A model generated the notes under the pieces. It was given only the letters and a program-made list of their open reading frames with translations, was not told the DNA's origin and did not search any database. Source: an uncultured Leptospiraceae bacterium (GTDB lineage Bacteria; Spirochaetota; Leptospiria; Leptospirales; Leptospiraceae). Taken from it: DNA of 8,024 bases. A program made the translations under genes and the position numbers. The stretch is taken from NCBI GenBank assembly GCA_937924465.1, contig CALDSP010000031.1, positions 1 to 8,024 on the forward strand, written 5' to 3'. Every line of letters begins with the position of its first letter. The first letter of the stretch is position 1. Below are positions 1-6,251 of the stretch, piece by piece.

Positions 1-108
1 TGTAAATTTCATAAGATTATGTGCATGTATTTACAACGTTTTTTAAAGAGTTGTTTTAAGCAAGTAAAAAAATGGATTTCTTACAAAAATCAAAATATGA
101 GTGTATAA
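1..108 (+). CDS. Possible 3' end of an unidentified gene, cut by the window edge
   Basis: The first frame is open from the left edge for 35 codons and stops with TAA at 106-108. All other frames in this stretch hit a stop early. The predicted tail is rich in Lys, Phe, Met and Cys and has no motif I recognise. An open stretch of this length in such AT-rich DNA is mildly suggestive of coding, but it could also be chance or a tiny ORF starting at the ATG at 19 or 25. No family can be assigned. If real, its stop lies 177 bp before flgF, leaving room for a separate flgF promoter. Confidence 0.25.
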   Translation, partial: CKFHKIMCMYLQRFLKSCFKQVKKWISYKNQNMSV

Positions 109-124
109 ATTATAAGTTTAGGCT

Positions 125-150
125 TTTAGTAAATAATATAATTTACTAAA
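125..150. promoter_or_regulatory. Perfect inverted repeat with a TATAAT box at its centre
   Basis: Arms TTTAGTAAAT (125-134) and ATTTACTAAA (141-150) are exact reverse complements separated by six bases. A consensus -10 hexamer, TATAAT, lies at 137-142 and spans loop and right arm. This arrangement would suit a repressor operator over a promoter. Against this, no good -35 box is seen 16-18 bp upstream and the DNA is very AT-rich. A weak AT hairpin at the end of the upstream reading frame is the alternative. Confidence 0.3.
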
Positions 151-267
151 TAAATTTTTGCTTTTGTGGAAATTTTTTAATTTAATTCAAAAGAGAATTT
201 AAAAATAATTTTTAAACCTAAAAAATTTGAACTAAAACAAAAAATTCTCACTCAAAACTTAAAATTT

Positions 268-275
268 ACCGATAC
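268..275 (+). promoter_or_regulatory. Possible flagellar sigma-28-type -10 element before flgF
   Basis: ACCGATAC matches six of eight positions of the enterobacterial FliA (sigma-28) -10 consensus GCCGATAA and sits 10 bp before the flgF ATG, directly upstream of a flagellar gene. No good TAAAGTTT-like -35 is present at the expected spacing; only a partial match at 253-260 is seen, which is too close. If functional, transcription would start within a few bases of the start codon, giving a very short or absent leader. Confidence 0.2.
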
Positions 276-285
276 AAAAATTGCT

Positions 286-1152
286 ATGCTTCGAGGAATA
301 TACACTGCTACAAATGGAATGGTTTCTCAACAAGTTCGAATGGATGTAATAGCAAACAACCTTGCAAACGTAGATAAAACTGCTTTTAAAAGAGATACTA
401 CACTTTTTAAAACTTTTCCTGAAATGCTCATTCATCGATATGATGAAGATGGAGTAGGGAAAGTGCCAATGGGTTCTTTTGATATAGCTCCTATAGTGGG
501 CAAACTTGGACTTGGGATGGAAGTGAATGAAATCTATACTCGTTTTGAGCAAGGTGCAGTAAAGAAAACTGACAATCCTTTTGATATTATGCTGCAAGAT
601 AAACCCGGAGCAGAACGCCCTGCTTTTTTTGTAGTTATGACGAATCGTGGAGAAAGGCTTACAAGAAGTGGGGCATTTGTGTTAGATAAAAACGGGAACT
701 TAGTAACTCCACAAGGTTTTCCTTTAATGGGAGAAAAAGGTCCCATTCAGATCACTCATGCAAATTTTGTTATTAAAGAAAATGGAGAAATTTATATTAA
801 TGCCGATATAGGCAATCATCCACAAACCACAACTTCCGTTGAACACAATCGTTTTAATAACCCTATTTTGCTTGATAAAATCAAAATTCGCACTGTGCAA
901 AACCCTCGTCACTTAGATAAAGAAGGAGATTCTTTCTATGCAGATACTCCTGAATCTGGTGAGCCTGAACCTTATTTAAAAGAAGTAGATGCTCCTACTG
1001 TCATGCAAGGATATTTAGAAGCATCTAACGTCCAAGTGGTTACCGAAATGGTAGAAATGATTGAAGTAAATAGAGCTTATGAAGCTAACGCTAAATCTAT
1101 TCAAACTCATGATCATTTGCTTGGTCGACTGATCAATGAGGTTTTGAGATAA
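286..1152 (+). CDS. flgF: Flagellar hook-basal body (rod) protein, FlgF/FlgG family
   Basis: This is a 288-residue structural protein of the flagellar rod, part of the shaft linking basal body and hook; in a spirochaete it would belong to a periplasmic flagellum. The N-terminal rod signature is complete: MLRGIYTATNGM, then NNLANVDKTAFKRD at about 24-37. The C-terminal coiled region is also complete (about 240-286): GYLEASNV, TEMVEMIEVNRAYEAN and a closing LGRLINEV. The variable middle part contains GERLTRSGAFVLDKNGNLV, typical of the FlgE/F/G domain. The length is slightly above usual FlgF/FlgG (about 250-265). FlgF is preferred over FlgG from overall resemblance to spirochaete FlgF, but the paralogues are hard to separate by eye. 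No Shine-Dalgarno sequence precedes the ATG. FlgG does not follow: the next gene is convergent rnr, whose tail overlaps this one by 20 bp. Confidence 0.88.
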   Translation: MLRGIYTATNGMVSQQVRMDVIANNLANVDKTAFKRDTTLFKTFPEMLIHRYDEDGVGKVPMGSFDIAPIVGKLGLGMEVNEIYTRFEQGAVKKTDNPFDIMLQDKPGAERPAFFVVMTNRGERLTRSGAFVLDKNGNLVTPQGFPLMGEKGPIQITHANFVIKENGEIYINADIGNHPQTTTSVEHNRFNNPILLDKIKIRTVQNPRHLDKEGDSFYADTPESGEPEPYLKEVDAPTVMQGYLEASNVQVVTEMVEMIEVNRAYEANAKSIQTHDHLLGRLINEVLR

Positions 1153-3289
1153 TTTTAGGTTTTAAAAAAATTTTTATTTCCTCATAATCAATTTTTTCTA
1201 AACTAAGTTCTAATTTTTCACCTAAGAAAAAAGTTTTTGAATACTTTTTTGAAATAAAAGAAAAATCATTTGGCAAGATAAGTTCCATTTCATTTGTAAA
1301 GTGATGATGTGCAATGACTCCTTCTACATAGAAGGTTTCTAAGTCCACATACACAAACTGGGGTTTGACTCCTGTAACGACTCCAACAAAATCTTTTAAA
1401 CCTAATTTTTCAATATAACGACAAGATTTAATTTTTTGTAAATCACGTTCTGCGTCAGCAGCTTTTCGTTCTTCTTCGGAAGTATGAAAGCCCATTTTTG
1501 TAATTTCTTCTTCTGAATAAGGGAAAGGATCACCTTGTATAAGAGAATCTAAAACTCTATGCACTACTAAATCAGGGTAACGACGAATGGGTGAGGTAAA
1601 ATGACAATAGTATTTGAAACCAAGTCCCCAGTGTCCAATTACTTCTCCTCCATAATAAGCCTGCATAAAACTACGTAACAAAAAGTAATGAAAAATTCTT
1701 TCTACCTCATGACCTTTTATTTCTTGTAAAGCATCTTCAATTTCTTCATAGTCAATAGATTTTAGTTGATAAGAAATTCCATAAAGACTAAGAAAAGTGT
1801 TTAACTTTTCTAATTTTTCTTCCTCCATAGGTTCGTGAATTCGAAAGAGAGCAGGGGCTTTTCTTTTGCGCAAAAATTCAGCCACTTTAGTATTAGCAGA
1901 AAGCATAAGCTCCTCAATAAGGATATGACTGTCTAAACGCGATTTTTCTTCTATTCGCTCAACGTCTCCTGTTTCATTTGTTTTAATATAAACTTCTTTT
2001 AACTCAAGTTCTACTCTTCCATTAGCAAGCCTTCTTTCTTTAAGTCCTTTAGCAAGTTTCATAAGTTTCACTAAAGGGTTTTCAGTATCACCATTTTCAA
2101 TTTCTTTTTGTGCAATTTCATACGTTAGGCGACGATCTACTTGAATTATACTTTTATAAAACCTTGCAGAGAAAATACGTCCTGTATAATCTCCTGTCAT
2201 TTCTACAGTAAACGCTAGTCGGTTTTTTCCGGCTACTAAACTACATAAGTTTTCTGAGAGAATAGGTGGAAGCATAGGAACTACAGTATCTATTAAATAA
2301 ACCGACGTTGAGCGACGATATGCCTCTTCATCTAGAGCTGAACCTTGTTTTACATAATAAGAAACATCTGCGATATGAACATAAAAGCGGACGGTACTAT
2401 TCTCTTCTTCAATGCTTATAGCATCATCAAAATCTTTAGCAGTTTCTCCATCTATGGTTACAGTCCAAAGTTTGCGTAAGTCAACGCGTTTATTCCAATC
2501 TTCCACTGTGTTTTCATTTACTTCCTCTGGAAAAATAAGAGGAATGGTGTTGGGATAATTTTGGTTATAGTTGTATTTCATTAAAATACGATTTAAATCT
2601 TTATCTCTAGTAGAACCTTCTTCAAAACGTAAGAAACTCACTTCATATATATGATTTTCAAAGAAGGAGTTTTCTTTTAGTTTCACAATCAAAACATCAT
2701 CAACTTTGATTGCATTTATTATATCCAAAAGCAAGGTTTTTTTAGAGATTGCTCCTTCTTTGTATTCTCCTGTGATATCAAGTAACTTTCCAAAAATATA
2801 TTTCCCATCAATTTCTGTAACTTTCATTCTGTAAAGTTCTCGACCTCTCTTGACAATGCTTAAAACCTCTCCCTCTAGACGCTCTTTTTTTCCAACTTTA
2901 ATCGGTAAAAGCTCAACTATATCTCCAGTAATACTTCCGTAGGTTTTCTCTGAGGGAACAAAAACTTCCATTCCACTTGTGAGTTTTACAAAGCCATCTC
3001 CGCGATTAGAAAGACTCATTTTACCAGTTAGTTTGAAAGGTTTTAAAATTTGAATTGTCTTTTTAGTGGATTTTAAAAGCCCCTCGTCTTCTAAAATATT
3101 TATTAAATAAAATAAAGTATAACCCTTATCTTCTTTAAATTGATCTTTTTTTTTCTTATCTTTTTTGTTTTTTAAAAACTTGTCTTTGAGTTCGGAAAGT
3201 TTAATTTCTGTACCTGCTTTTATAGAAAAGTATTCAAAAACTTTTAGAATAAGACTTTCAGATTTTTTTTCTTGTTTCTCTCTCGGCAT
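1133..3289 (-). CDS. rnr: Ribonuclease R (RNB-family 3'-5' exoribonuclease)
   Basis: This 718-residue RNase II/R family enzyme hydrolyses RNA from the 3' end and typically degrades structured RNA. Domains in order are a basic N-terminal helical region with a Lys-rich run (41-56), cold-shock OB domains (about 84-220, including NRGDGFVKL and EVFVPSEK), the RNB catalytic domain (about 270-600) and a C-terminal S1 domain (about 632-710). The magnesium-site motif is intact: IDGETAKDFDDA, with Asp280, Asp286, Asp288 and Asp289. The family signature HFTSPIRRYPDLVVHR is at 563-578. The S1 domain plus N-terminal extension favour RNase R over RNase II; the usual long Lys-rich C-terminal tail is absent. 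The start is supported by GAGAGGA at 3300-3294, about 5 nt from the ATG. The gene begins inside tsaB (32 bp overlap) and is the last gene of the tsaE-tsaB-rnr unit. Its stop lies inside flgF on the other strand. Confidence 0.95.
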   Translation of the reverse strand: MPREKQEKKSESLILKVFEYFSIKAGTEIKLSELKDKFLKNKKDKKKKDQFKEDKGYTLFYLINILEDEGLLKSTKKTIQILKPFKLTGKMSLSNRGDGFVKLTSGMEVFVPSEKTYGSITGDIVELLPIKVGKKERLEGEVLSIVKRGRELYRMKVTEIDGKYIFGKLLDITGEYKEGAISKKTLLLDIINAIKVDDVLIVKLKENSFFENHIYEVSFLRFEEGSTRDKDLNRILMKYNYNQNYPNTIPLIFPEEVNENTVEDWNKRVDLRKLWTVTIDGETAKDFDDAISIEEENSTVRFYVHIADVSYYVKQGSALDEEAYRRSTSVYLIDTVVPMLPPILSENLCSLVAGKNRLAFTVEMTGDYTGRIFSARFYKSIIQVDRRLTYEIAQKEIENGDTENPLVKLMKLAKGLKERRLANGRVELELKEVYIKTNETGDVERIEEKSRLDSHILIEELMLSANTKVAEFLRKRKAPALFRIHEPMEEEKLEKLNTFLSLYGISYQLKSIDYEEIEDALQEIKGHEVERIFHYFLLRSFMQAYYGGEVIGHWGLGFKYYCHFTSPIRRYPDLVVHRVLDSLIQGDPFPYSEEEITKMGFHTSEEERKAADAERDLQKIKSCRYIEKLGLKDFVGVVTGVKPQFVYVDLETFYVEGVIAHHHFTNEMELILPNDFSFISKKYSKTFFLGEKLELSLEKIDYEEIKIFLKPKIISKPH

Positions 3290-3917
3290 ATGTTCCTCTC
3301 TTATAATTTGGTAATAAATTTTTATAATTATGAAAATTAAGATCCATGTTTTGAATTTCGTAGATTTTTTTATTTAAAATATAATCTGGCTCAGGATAGT
3401 CATTTGAAATAGAATGAGAATTAAAAATTTGAATATCAGAATAAACTACATATTGAGATAAATCAAAATGTCGCTCAACGTCTAAAGGAGAGATATCTAA
3501 ACTTCCAGAAAATCCTATTTCTGAATAAGCTCCTGCAAATACTTTTTTCATTTTTCCATCTAAAAGTACAAGGCTTGCTTTATTAAATTTATCATAATAA
3601 TAACTTGAATAAACCTCTAGAGTATCTATTCCAAAAACAGGAACTTCCCAAAACTGAGATAAGTTTCTTGCAGTAGCCACTGCAATTCGAATTCCAGTAA
3701 ATGAACCTGGACCGTAAACAACAGAAATGTAGTTTGTCTTTCTTAAACCAAGCGCATCAAAGATTTGTTTTAAGTCTTTAACTAATCTAAAAGAAGACTC
3801 TCTAGGATAAGATCCTTTTTCAAAATGAAGCCTTTCTAATTTATGATTTTCTATGAAATAGAGTCCTAGCACAATCCAGTCAGTAGTTGTATCAATATAT
3901 AGAATGGTTTTTTTCAA
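3258..3917 (-). CDS. tsaB: tRNA t6A synthesis protein TsaB (YeaZ)
   Basis: TsaB is an ASKHA-fold protein that partners TsaD and TsaE to make N6-threonylcarbamoyladenosine at position 37 of ANN-decoding tRNAs in the cytoplasm. Recognition rests on the N-terminal strand with DTTT (9-12), the family hallmark YGPGSFTGIR at 68-77, the LLDGKMKKVFAGAY segment (118-131) in place of the usual DAR-EVY motif, and a C-terminal PNYKRGTYAE of the YeaZ type. The 219-residue length is normal. The start is TTG at 3917-3915: it overlaps the tsaE stop as TTGA and is preceded by GGAGT at 3927-3923 with a 5-nt gap, so translation is probably coupled to tsaE. The 3' end overlaps rnr by 32 bp. The C-terminus (AERETRKKI) is unusually charged, perhaps because it shares sequence with the rnr start. 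Confidence 0.92.
   Translation of the reverse strand: MKKTILYIDTTTDWIVLGLYFIENHKLERLHFEKGSYPRESSFRLVKDLKQIFDALGLRKTNYISVVYGPGSFTGIRIAVATARNLSQFWEVPVFGIDTLEVYSSYYYDKFNKASLVLLDGKMKKVFAGAYSEIGFSGSLDISPLDVERHFDLSQYVVYSDIQIFNSHSISNDYPEPDYILNKKIYEIQNMDLNFHNYKNLLPNYKRGTYAERETRKKI
3294..3300 (-). promoter_or_regulatory. Ribosome binding site of rnr
   Basis: GAGAGGA reads on the minus strand about 4-5 nt before the rnr ATG (3289-3287). It lies inside the tsaB coding region and fixes the rnr start, since the next in-frame Met is at residue 91. Confidence 0.7.
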
Positions 3918-4345
3918 ATATTACTCCATGATTTGATTGTATATTTCCGTTTATGTTTAGATATGATTTCTATTTTTATAAGTATATCATTTTCCGTAAA
4001 GAAATCTTTAGCAACCTCAAACCATTCAATAAAACAGATTCCTTCTTTGCTCCAAATTTCTTCAAAACCTAAATCATAAAGTTCTTGTTTTTGCTTAATT
4101 CGATAGAGATCAAAATGAAAATATTTTTTTTCTAGAATGTGATATTCATGGATCAGATTAAAAGTAGGGGAATTTATGTTTACATTTGGTTCTAGAGATT
4201 GTAAATAATTTCTTACTAAAGTGGTTTTTCCACTTCCTAGTTCTCCTTGTAGAAGTATGCAAGGATAGTTTTTTTTTTGATTTAGTATTTCATTTAAAGA
4301 TAAAATTACTTTTTCAAGATTTTTGAGATCACTGGTTACTATCAT
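3914..4345 (-). CDS. tsaE: tRNA t6A synthesis ATPase TsaE (YjeE)
   Basis: TsaE is a small P-loop ATPase that acts with TsaB and TsaD during t6A37 formation. The 143-residue length is close to the family norm (about 150). The Walker A motif GELGSGKTT is at 34-42, the family-specific SPTF at 59-62, the FHFDLYR (Walker B-like) at 76-82, and the IEWFE segment at 106-110 carries the conserved Glu-Trp. All key motifs are intact. It overlaps tsaB by four bases (TTGA). No Shine-Dalgarno sequence precedes the ATG; a TAATAC hexamer 24 bp upstream (4375-4370) could be a -10 box, with no convincing -35. A run of ten A on the coding strand (plus-strand T run 4269-4278) covers residues around Gln23-Asn26. 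TsaC and TsaD are not in the window. Confidence 0.95.
   Translation of the reverse strand: MIVTSDLKNLEKVILSLNEILNQKKNYPCILLQGELGSGKTTLVRNYLQSLEPNVNINSPTFNLIHEYHILEKKYFHFDLYRIKQKQELYDLGFEEIWSKEGICFIEWFEVAKDFFTENDILIKIEIISKHKRKYTIKSWSNI
3923..3927 (-). promoter_or_regulatory. Ribosome binding site deciding the TTG start of tsaB
   Basis: GGAGT on the minus strand lies 5 nt before a TTG codon that overlaps the tsaE TGA stop. The spacing and overlap support TTG as the real start of tsaB; no ATG occurs nearby in frame. Confidence 0.65.
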
Positions 4346-4389
4346 TAAGAAATTTTTGTTTCGTATTTTGTATTATTTTCAAATTTGAA

Positions 4390-5202
4390 TCAATTGAATC
4401 TTTCGTATTCTTCGTATTCAATTTCAAAAGTTTTGAAATACTTCATATCAGGATATTCTCCTTGTAAGTATTCTTCTACTTCTGGGTCATAACTATAAGC
4501 AACAAAGAATGGAAAAGCTTTTGCATTGTATTTTAATTGGAAACGTTCAAGAGTATTGAGAAATTTTTCAATGTCTTTTTTAGAAGCCTGTGCTTTACAT
4601 TCTCCTAAAAGATATACGGTTTCTCCATTCAGGTTTCCTTGGATAAAAATGTTTATTTCATCAAATTTTCCGTTCTCATAGACAATATTTTTTCGAAGTG
4701 TTTTACTCTTTAGATGAATCTTGTATACTTTTTCTGCTAATTTTTCTAGATGAGGATAGAGTTTATCTTCTAATTCATATCCAACAACCATAGCCAGTCC
4801 CCCAAACACTGATTCTAACTTGTCGATTCTTTTTTCATTGCGTTTCTGAAATTGTATAAATTCTTCAAACTTTTTATCTATTCGTTGTTGAGATAAAGCC
4901 AACTCTTCAAACTTTTTATCTGTTTGTTGTTGAGACAGGGTAAGGCTTTGCATAGTTTGAGCTAATTCTTCAAACTTTTTATCTGTTCGTTGTTGAGCTT
5001 CTGAAAGTCTTTTTAGAGCTTCCTGGGTTTCTTTTTGAGCTTCAGCAAGCTCATTGAGTGTTGAATGTAAAGTGGAGAAATCTTCTCTTGTAACCTTTGT
5101 AGTTATTTCTTCATAGATTTTGTTTAAAGCCTTGGCTAAAGTTAAGGCCGGCTCATCACCAAAACTGGATTTTAAATCTTGGTAAATATCTATAACGTTC
5201 AT
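4390..5202 (-). CDS. Coiled-coil protein with PD-(D/E)XK nuclease-like C-terminal domain
   Basis: This 270-residue protein has a predicted N-terminal helical part (1-50), a long coiled coil (about 45-132), and a compact C-terminal domain (about 133-265). The coiled coil holds three near-identical units, QQRTDKKFEEL, QQQTDKKFEEL and QQRIDKKFEEF, starting at residues 70, 91 and 105, that is 21 and 14 residues apart and so heptad-phased. The C-terminal domain begins with GGLAMVVGYELEDKL and contains KFDEINIF (179-186) followed by LLGECKAQ (198-205). The Asp/Glu then E-x-K pattern resembles a PD-(D/E)XK active site (Asp181 or Glu182, Glu201, Lys203). The architecture recalls DUF3782-like coiled-coil proteins, whose role is unknown; nuclease activity is inferred, not shown. 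It ends 44 bp before tsaE on the same strand and may share its transcript. No transmembrane segment or signal peptide is seen. Confidence 0.85.
   Translation of the reverse strand: MNVIDIYQDLKSSFGDEPALTLAKALNKIYEEITTKVTREDFSTLHSTLNELAEAQKETQEALKRLSEAQQRTDKKFEELAQTMQSLTLSQQQTDKKFEELALSQQRIDKKFEEFIQFQKRNEKRIDKLESVFGGLAMVVGYELEDKLYPHLEKLAEKVYKIHLKSKTLRKNIVYENGKFDEINIFIQGNLNGETVYLLGECKAQASKKDIEKFLNTLERFQLKYNAKAFPFFVAYSYDPEVEEYLQGEYPDMKYFKTFEIEYEEYERFN
4861..4998 (-). repeat. Three 33-bp direct repeats inside the coiled-coil gene
   Basis: Near-identical 33-bp copies lie at 4861-4893, 4903-4935 and 4966-4998, with 30 or 31 of 33 bases matching in pairwise comparison. Their starts are 42 and 63 bp apart, exact multiples of 21 bp, so reading frame and heptad phase are kept. 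They encode the Q-Q-x-x-D-K-K-F-E-E units of the coiled coil. The high DNA identity, including synonymous positions, suggests fairly recent internal duplication. Confidence 0.85.
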
Positions 5203-5359
5203 AATAGTTTCTTGATAATATCATACTGAAGCGAAAAGACTGTTTAGTCAAGTTTTTTTTAATTAAAAAATTAAAATAAAAATATAAATTATAAAGAAAA
5301 AATACAATTTTTAAAACAATTATTTCAATTTTAATAAAAGAGATGACTTCATTACAGCT
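5203..5359. other. AT-rich intergenic spacer between aldolase and coiled-coil gene
   Basis: The 157-bp spacer is almost pure A/T from 5250 to 5340. I see no GC-rich terminator for the aldolase gene and no tRNA or small ORF. Close to the coiled-coil gene it holds a promoter-like pair and a short GACT-GTTT-AGTC inverted repeat at 5238-5249. The length suggests that the downstream gene block has its own promoter rather than relying on aldolase transcription. Confidence 0.45.
5220..5251 (-). promoter_or_regulatory. Possible promoter for the coiled-coil/tsaE/tsaB/rnr unit
   Basis: On the minus strand TTGACT (5251-5246) resembles a -35 box and TATGAT (5225-5220) a -10 box. The hexamers match well, but the 20-bp spacer is longer than the 16-18 bp optimum. 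The -10 box ends 17 bp before the ATG of the coiled-coil gene (5202). A short inverted repeat (GACT/AGTC) overlaps the -35 box. Other A/T-only hexamers occur nearby, so this is a candidate only. Confidence 0.3.
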
Positions 5360-6163
5360 TTATCGTATGAAATAAACAGTTCTTTTTAAACCAATTCTCT
5401 CTTTATTAATTTCAATTCTATTTTGATAATAAGTTGCCCTTTGTGGTTTGAGATAAGCTAACCAATTATAAAGTTCAATTTCAAAGTTGAGCATTGCACT
5501 AGGAACATCGTTTAAATTTTTTTCTTTAATTGTTTTTAAATCTACGGCTACATGACGTGAGTTAATTTGATCTGGTTCGATTTCTTCCATAATAATGTAA
5601 AAGTTTTTATTTGTAATTGTACCACCCACAGAAGTTCTTTTTCCTCTTTCTTTACAGGTCTTTACAATTTGTTTTGTTACGCGCATAACTTCAGTATCAT
5701 CTGGCTTTAAATCCATAGAAGCAGATAAATCAGAGCGAGCCGCGGTTACACTTTGAATTTCTAAAAAAGCGGAGGAGTCGGCAATTTCTAGAAGATTCCT
5801 ATATCCTGTTATAGTTTCTAAATTGATAGACTTTCGAATTTTATTATAAGCAGTAGGTGAGAGTAGATTTTTTAAGGTATTTATAAAATTTTGGAGAGCA
5901 TATTTAGACTCTATCATAGGAGCAGAGATCCCTTCCACTCCTATTTCCACGCAAGCTCTTATGTCTGTTCTTGCCTCAGGACCTCCAATTTTGATTCCAA
6001 CAGGTAAAATTTCTTTTCCTAAAAGATGCAGAAACTTCAATTCATCATGATCCATGTCTTCTGTTTCTGTTCCACCCTTGAGTCCACAAAATCCAAAATG
6101 GAGTACATGTTCTTGTAACAATTTCCTAAGGCTAAAAAGCCGAGATTCAAAATTTTCATTCAT
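5360..6163 (-). CDS. HpcH/HpaI-type aldolase / citrate lyase beta family protein
   Basis: This 267-residue protein looks like a cytoplasmic TIM-barrel aldolase of the HpcH/HpaI/CitE superfamily, which act on carboxylate or CoA-ester substrates using a divalent metal. Visible landmarks in order are VGIKIGGPEARTDIR (55-69), GVEGISAPMIES (75-86), INLETITGY with Glu116 as likely metal ligand (113-121), and SVTAARSDLSASM with Asp145 as second likely ligand (138-150). GGTIT (180-184) and a final HVAVDLK strand follow. The pattern of a metal Glu followed about 30 residues later by an R-x-D-L-S-A-S-M segment fits the family. I cannot name the substrate. The ATG is preceded by a weak GGA 8 nt upstream. 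It is divergent from the zinc-ribbon gene with 88 bp between start codons, and 157 bp separate it from the next gene on its strand, so it may be monocistronic. Confidence 0.8.
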   Translation of the reverse strand: MNENFESRLFSLRKLLQEHVLHFGFCGLKGGTETEDMDHDELKFLHLLGKEILPVGIKIGGPEARTDIRACVEIGVEGISAPMIESKYALQNFINTLKNLLSPTAYNKIRKSINLETITGYRNLLEIADSSAFLEIQSVTAARSDLSASMDLKPDDTEVMRVTKQIVKTCKERGKRTSVGGTITNKNFYIIMEEIEPDQINSRHVAVDLKTIKEKNLNDVPSAMLNFEIELYNWLAYLKPQRATYYQNRIEINKERIGLKRTVYFIR

Positions 6164-6216
6164 ATATTTTATCCATCGACGAAATTTAAAAAAGTTGAAG
6201 TTTTTTTTAATTTAGC

Positions 6217-6249
6217 TTGACTTACAATTGGGATAAGTTTCTTAAGAAA
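6217..6249 (+). promoter_or_regulatory. Candidate promoter and 12-bp palindrome before the zinc-ribbon gene
   Basis: In the 88-bp divergent spacer a TTGACT -35-like box (6217-6222) is followed by a perfect palindrome TTTCTTAAGAAA at 6238-6249, two bases before the ATG at 6252. A -10 box at normal spacing would fall on the palindrome (TCTTAA, 6240-6245, three of six matches), which is poor. The palindrome may be an operator. Its AAGAAA half is also the only purine-rich stretch near the start that could serve as a weak ribosome site. Confidence 0.3.
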
Positions 6250-6251
6250 AT

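Larger units (their letters stand above)
109..285. other. AT-rich intergenic leader upstream of flgF
   Basis: This non-coding stretch is nearly all A and T. It contains a perfect 10-bp-arm inverted repeat (125-150) and a second AT-only palindrome with arms TTTAAAAAT at 198-206 and ATTTTTAAA at 208-216 around one central base. The second may be chance in DNA of this composition. No GC-rich terminator stem, tRNA or small ORF is evident. It presumably carries the flgF promoter. Confidence 0.5.

Noticed and set aside
198..216. AT-only palindrome with TTTAAAAAT arms as an operator
   Set aside because: In nearly pure A/T DNA such palindromes are expected by chance, and no other signal supports it.
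259..597. Minus-strand open frame of 112 codons antisense to flgF
   Set aside because: It lies opposite strongly recognisable flgF sequence, has a composition typical of antisense shadows (many Ser, His, Tyr, Phe, Lys), and no motif or ribosome site.
534..912. Two further minus-strand open frames inside flgF
   Set aside because: They are short, motif-free and fully inside the flgF coding region.
1133..3917. Frameshift explaining the tsaB/rnr and flgF/rnr overlaps
   Set aside because: All three proteins carry intact terminal domains in a single frame, and rnr has a well-placed ribosome site, so real overlaps are the simpler reading.
4861..4998. CRISPR-like or iteron-like direct repeats
   Set aside because: The units are in frame, spaced by multiples of 21 bp, and encode a heptad coiled coil; the spacers are also coding and not of uniform length.
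5236..5260. Terminator: GACT-GTTT-AGTC followed by a run of T on the plus strand
   Set aside because: The stem is only four base pairs and no plus-strand gene ends upstream; it is better read as overlapping a minus-strand promoter candidate.
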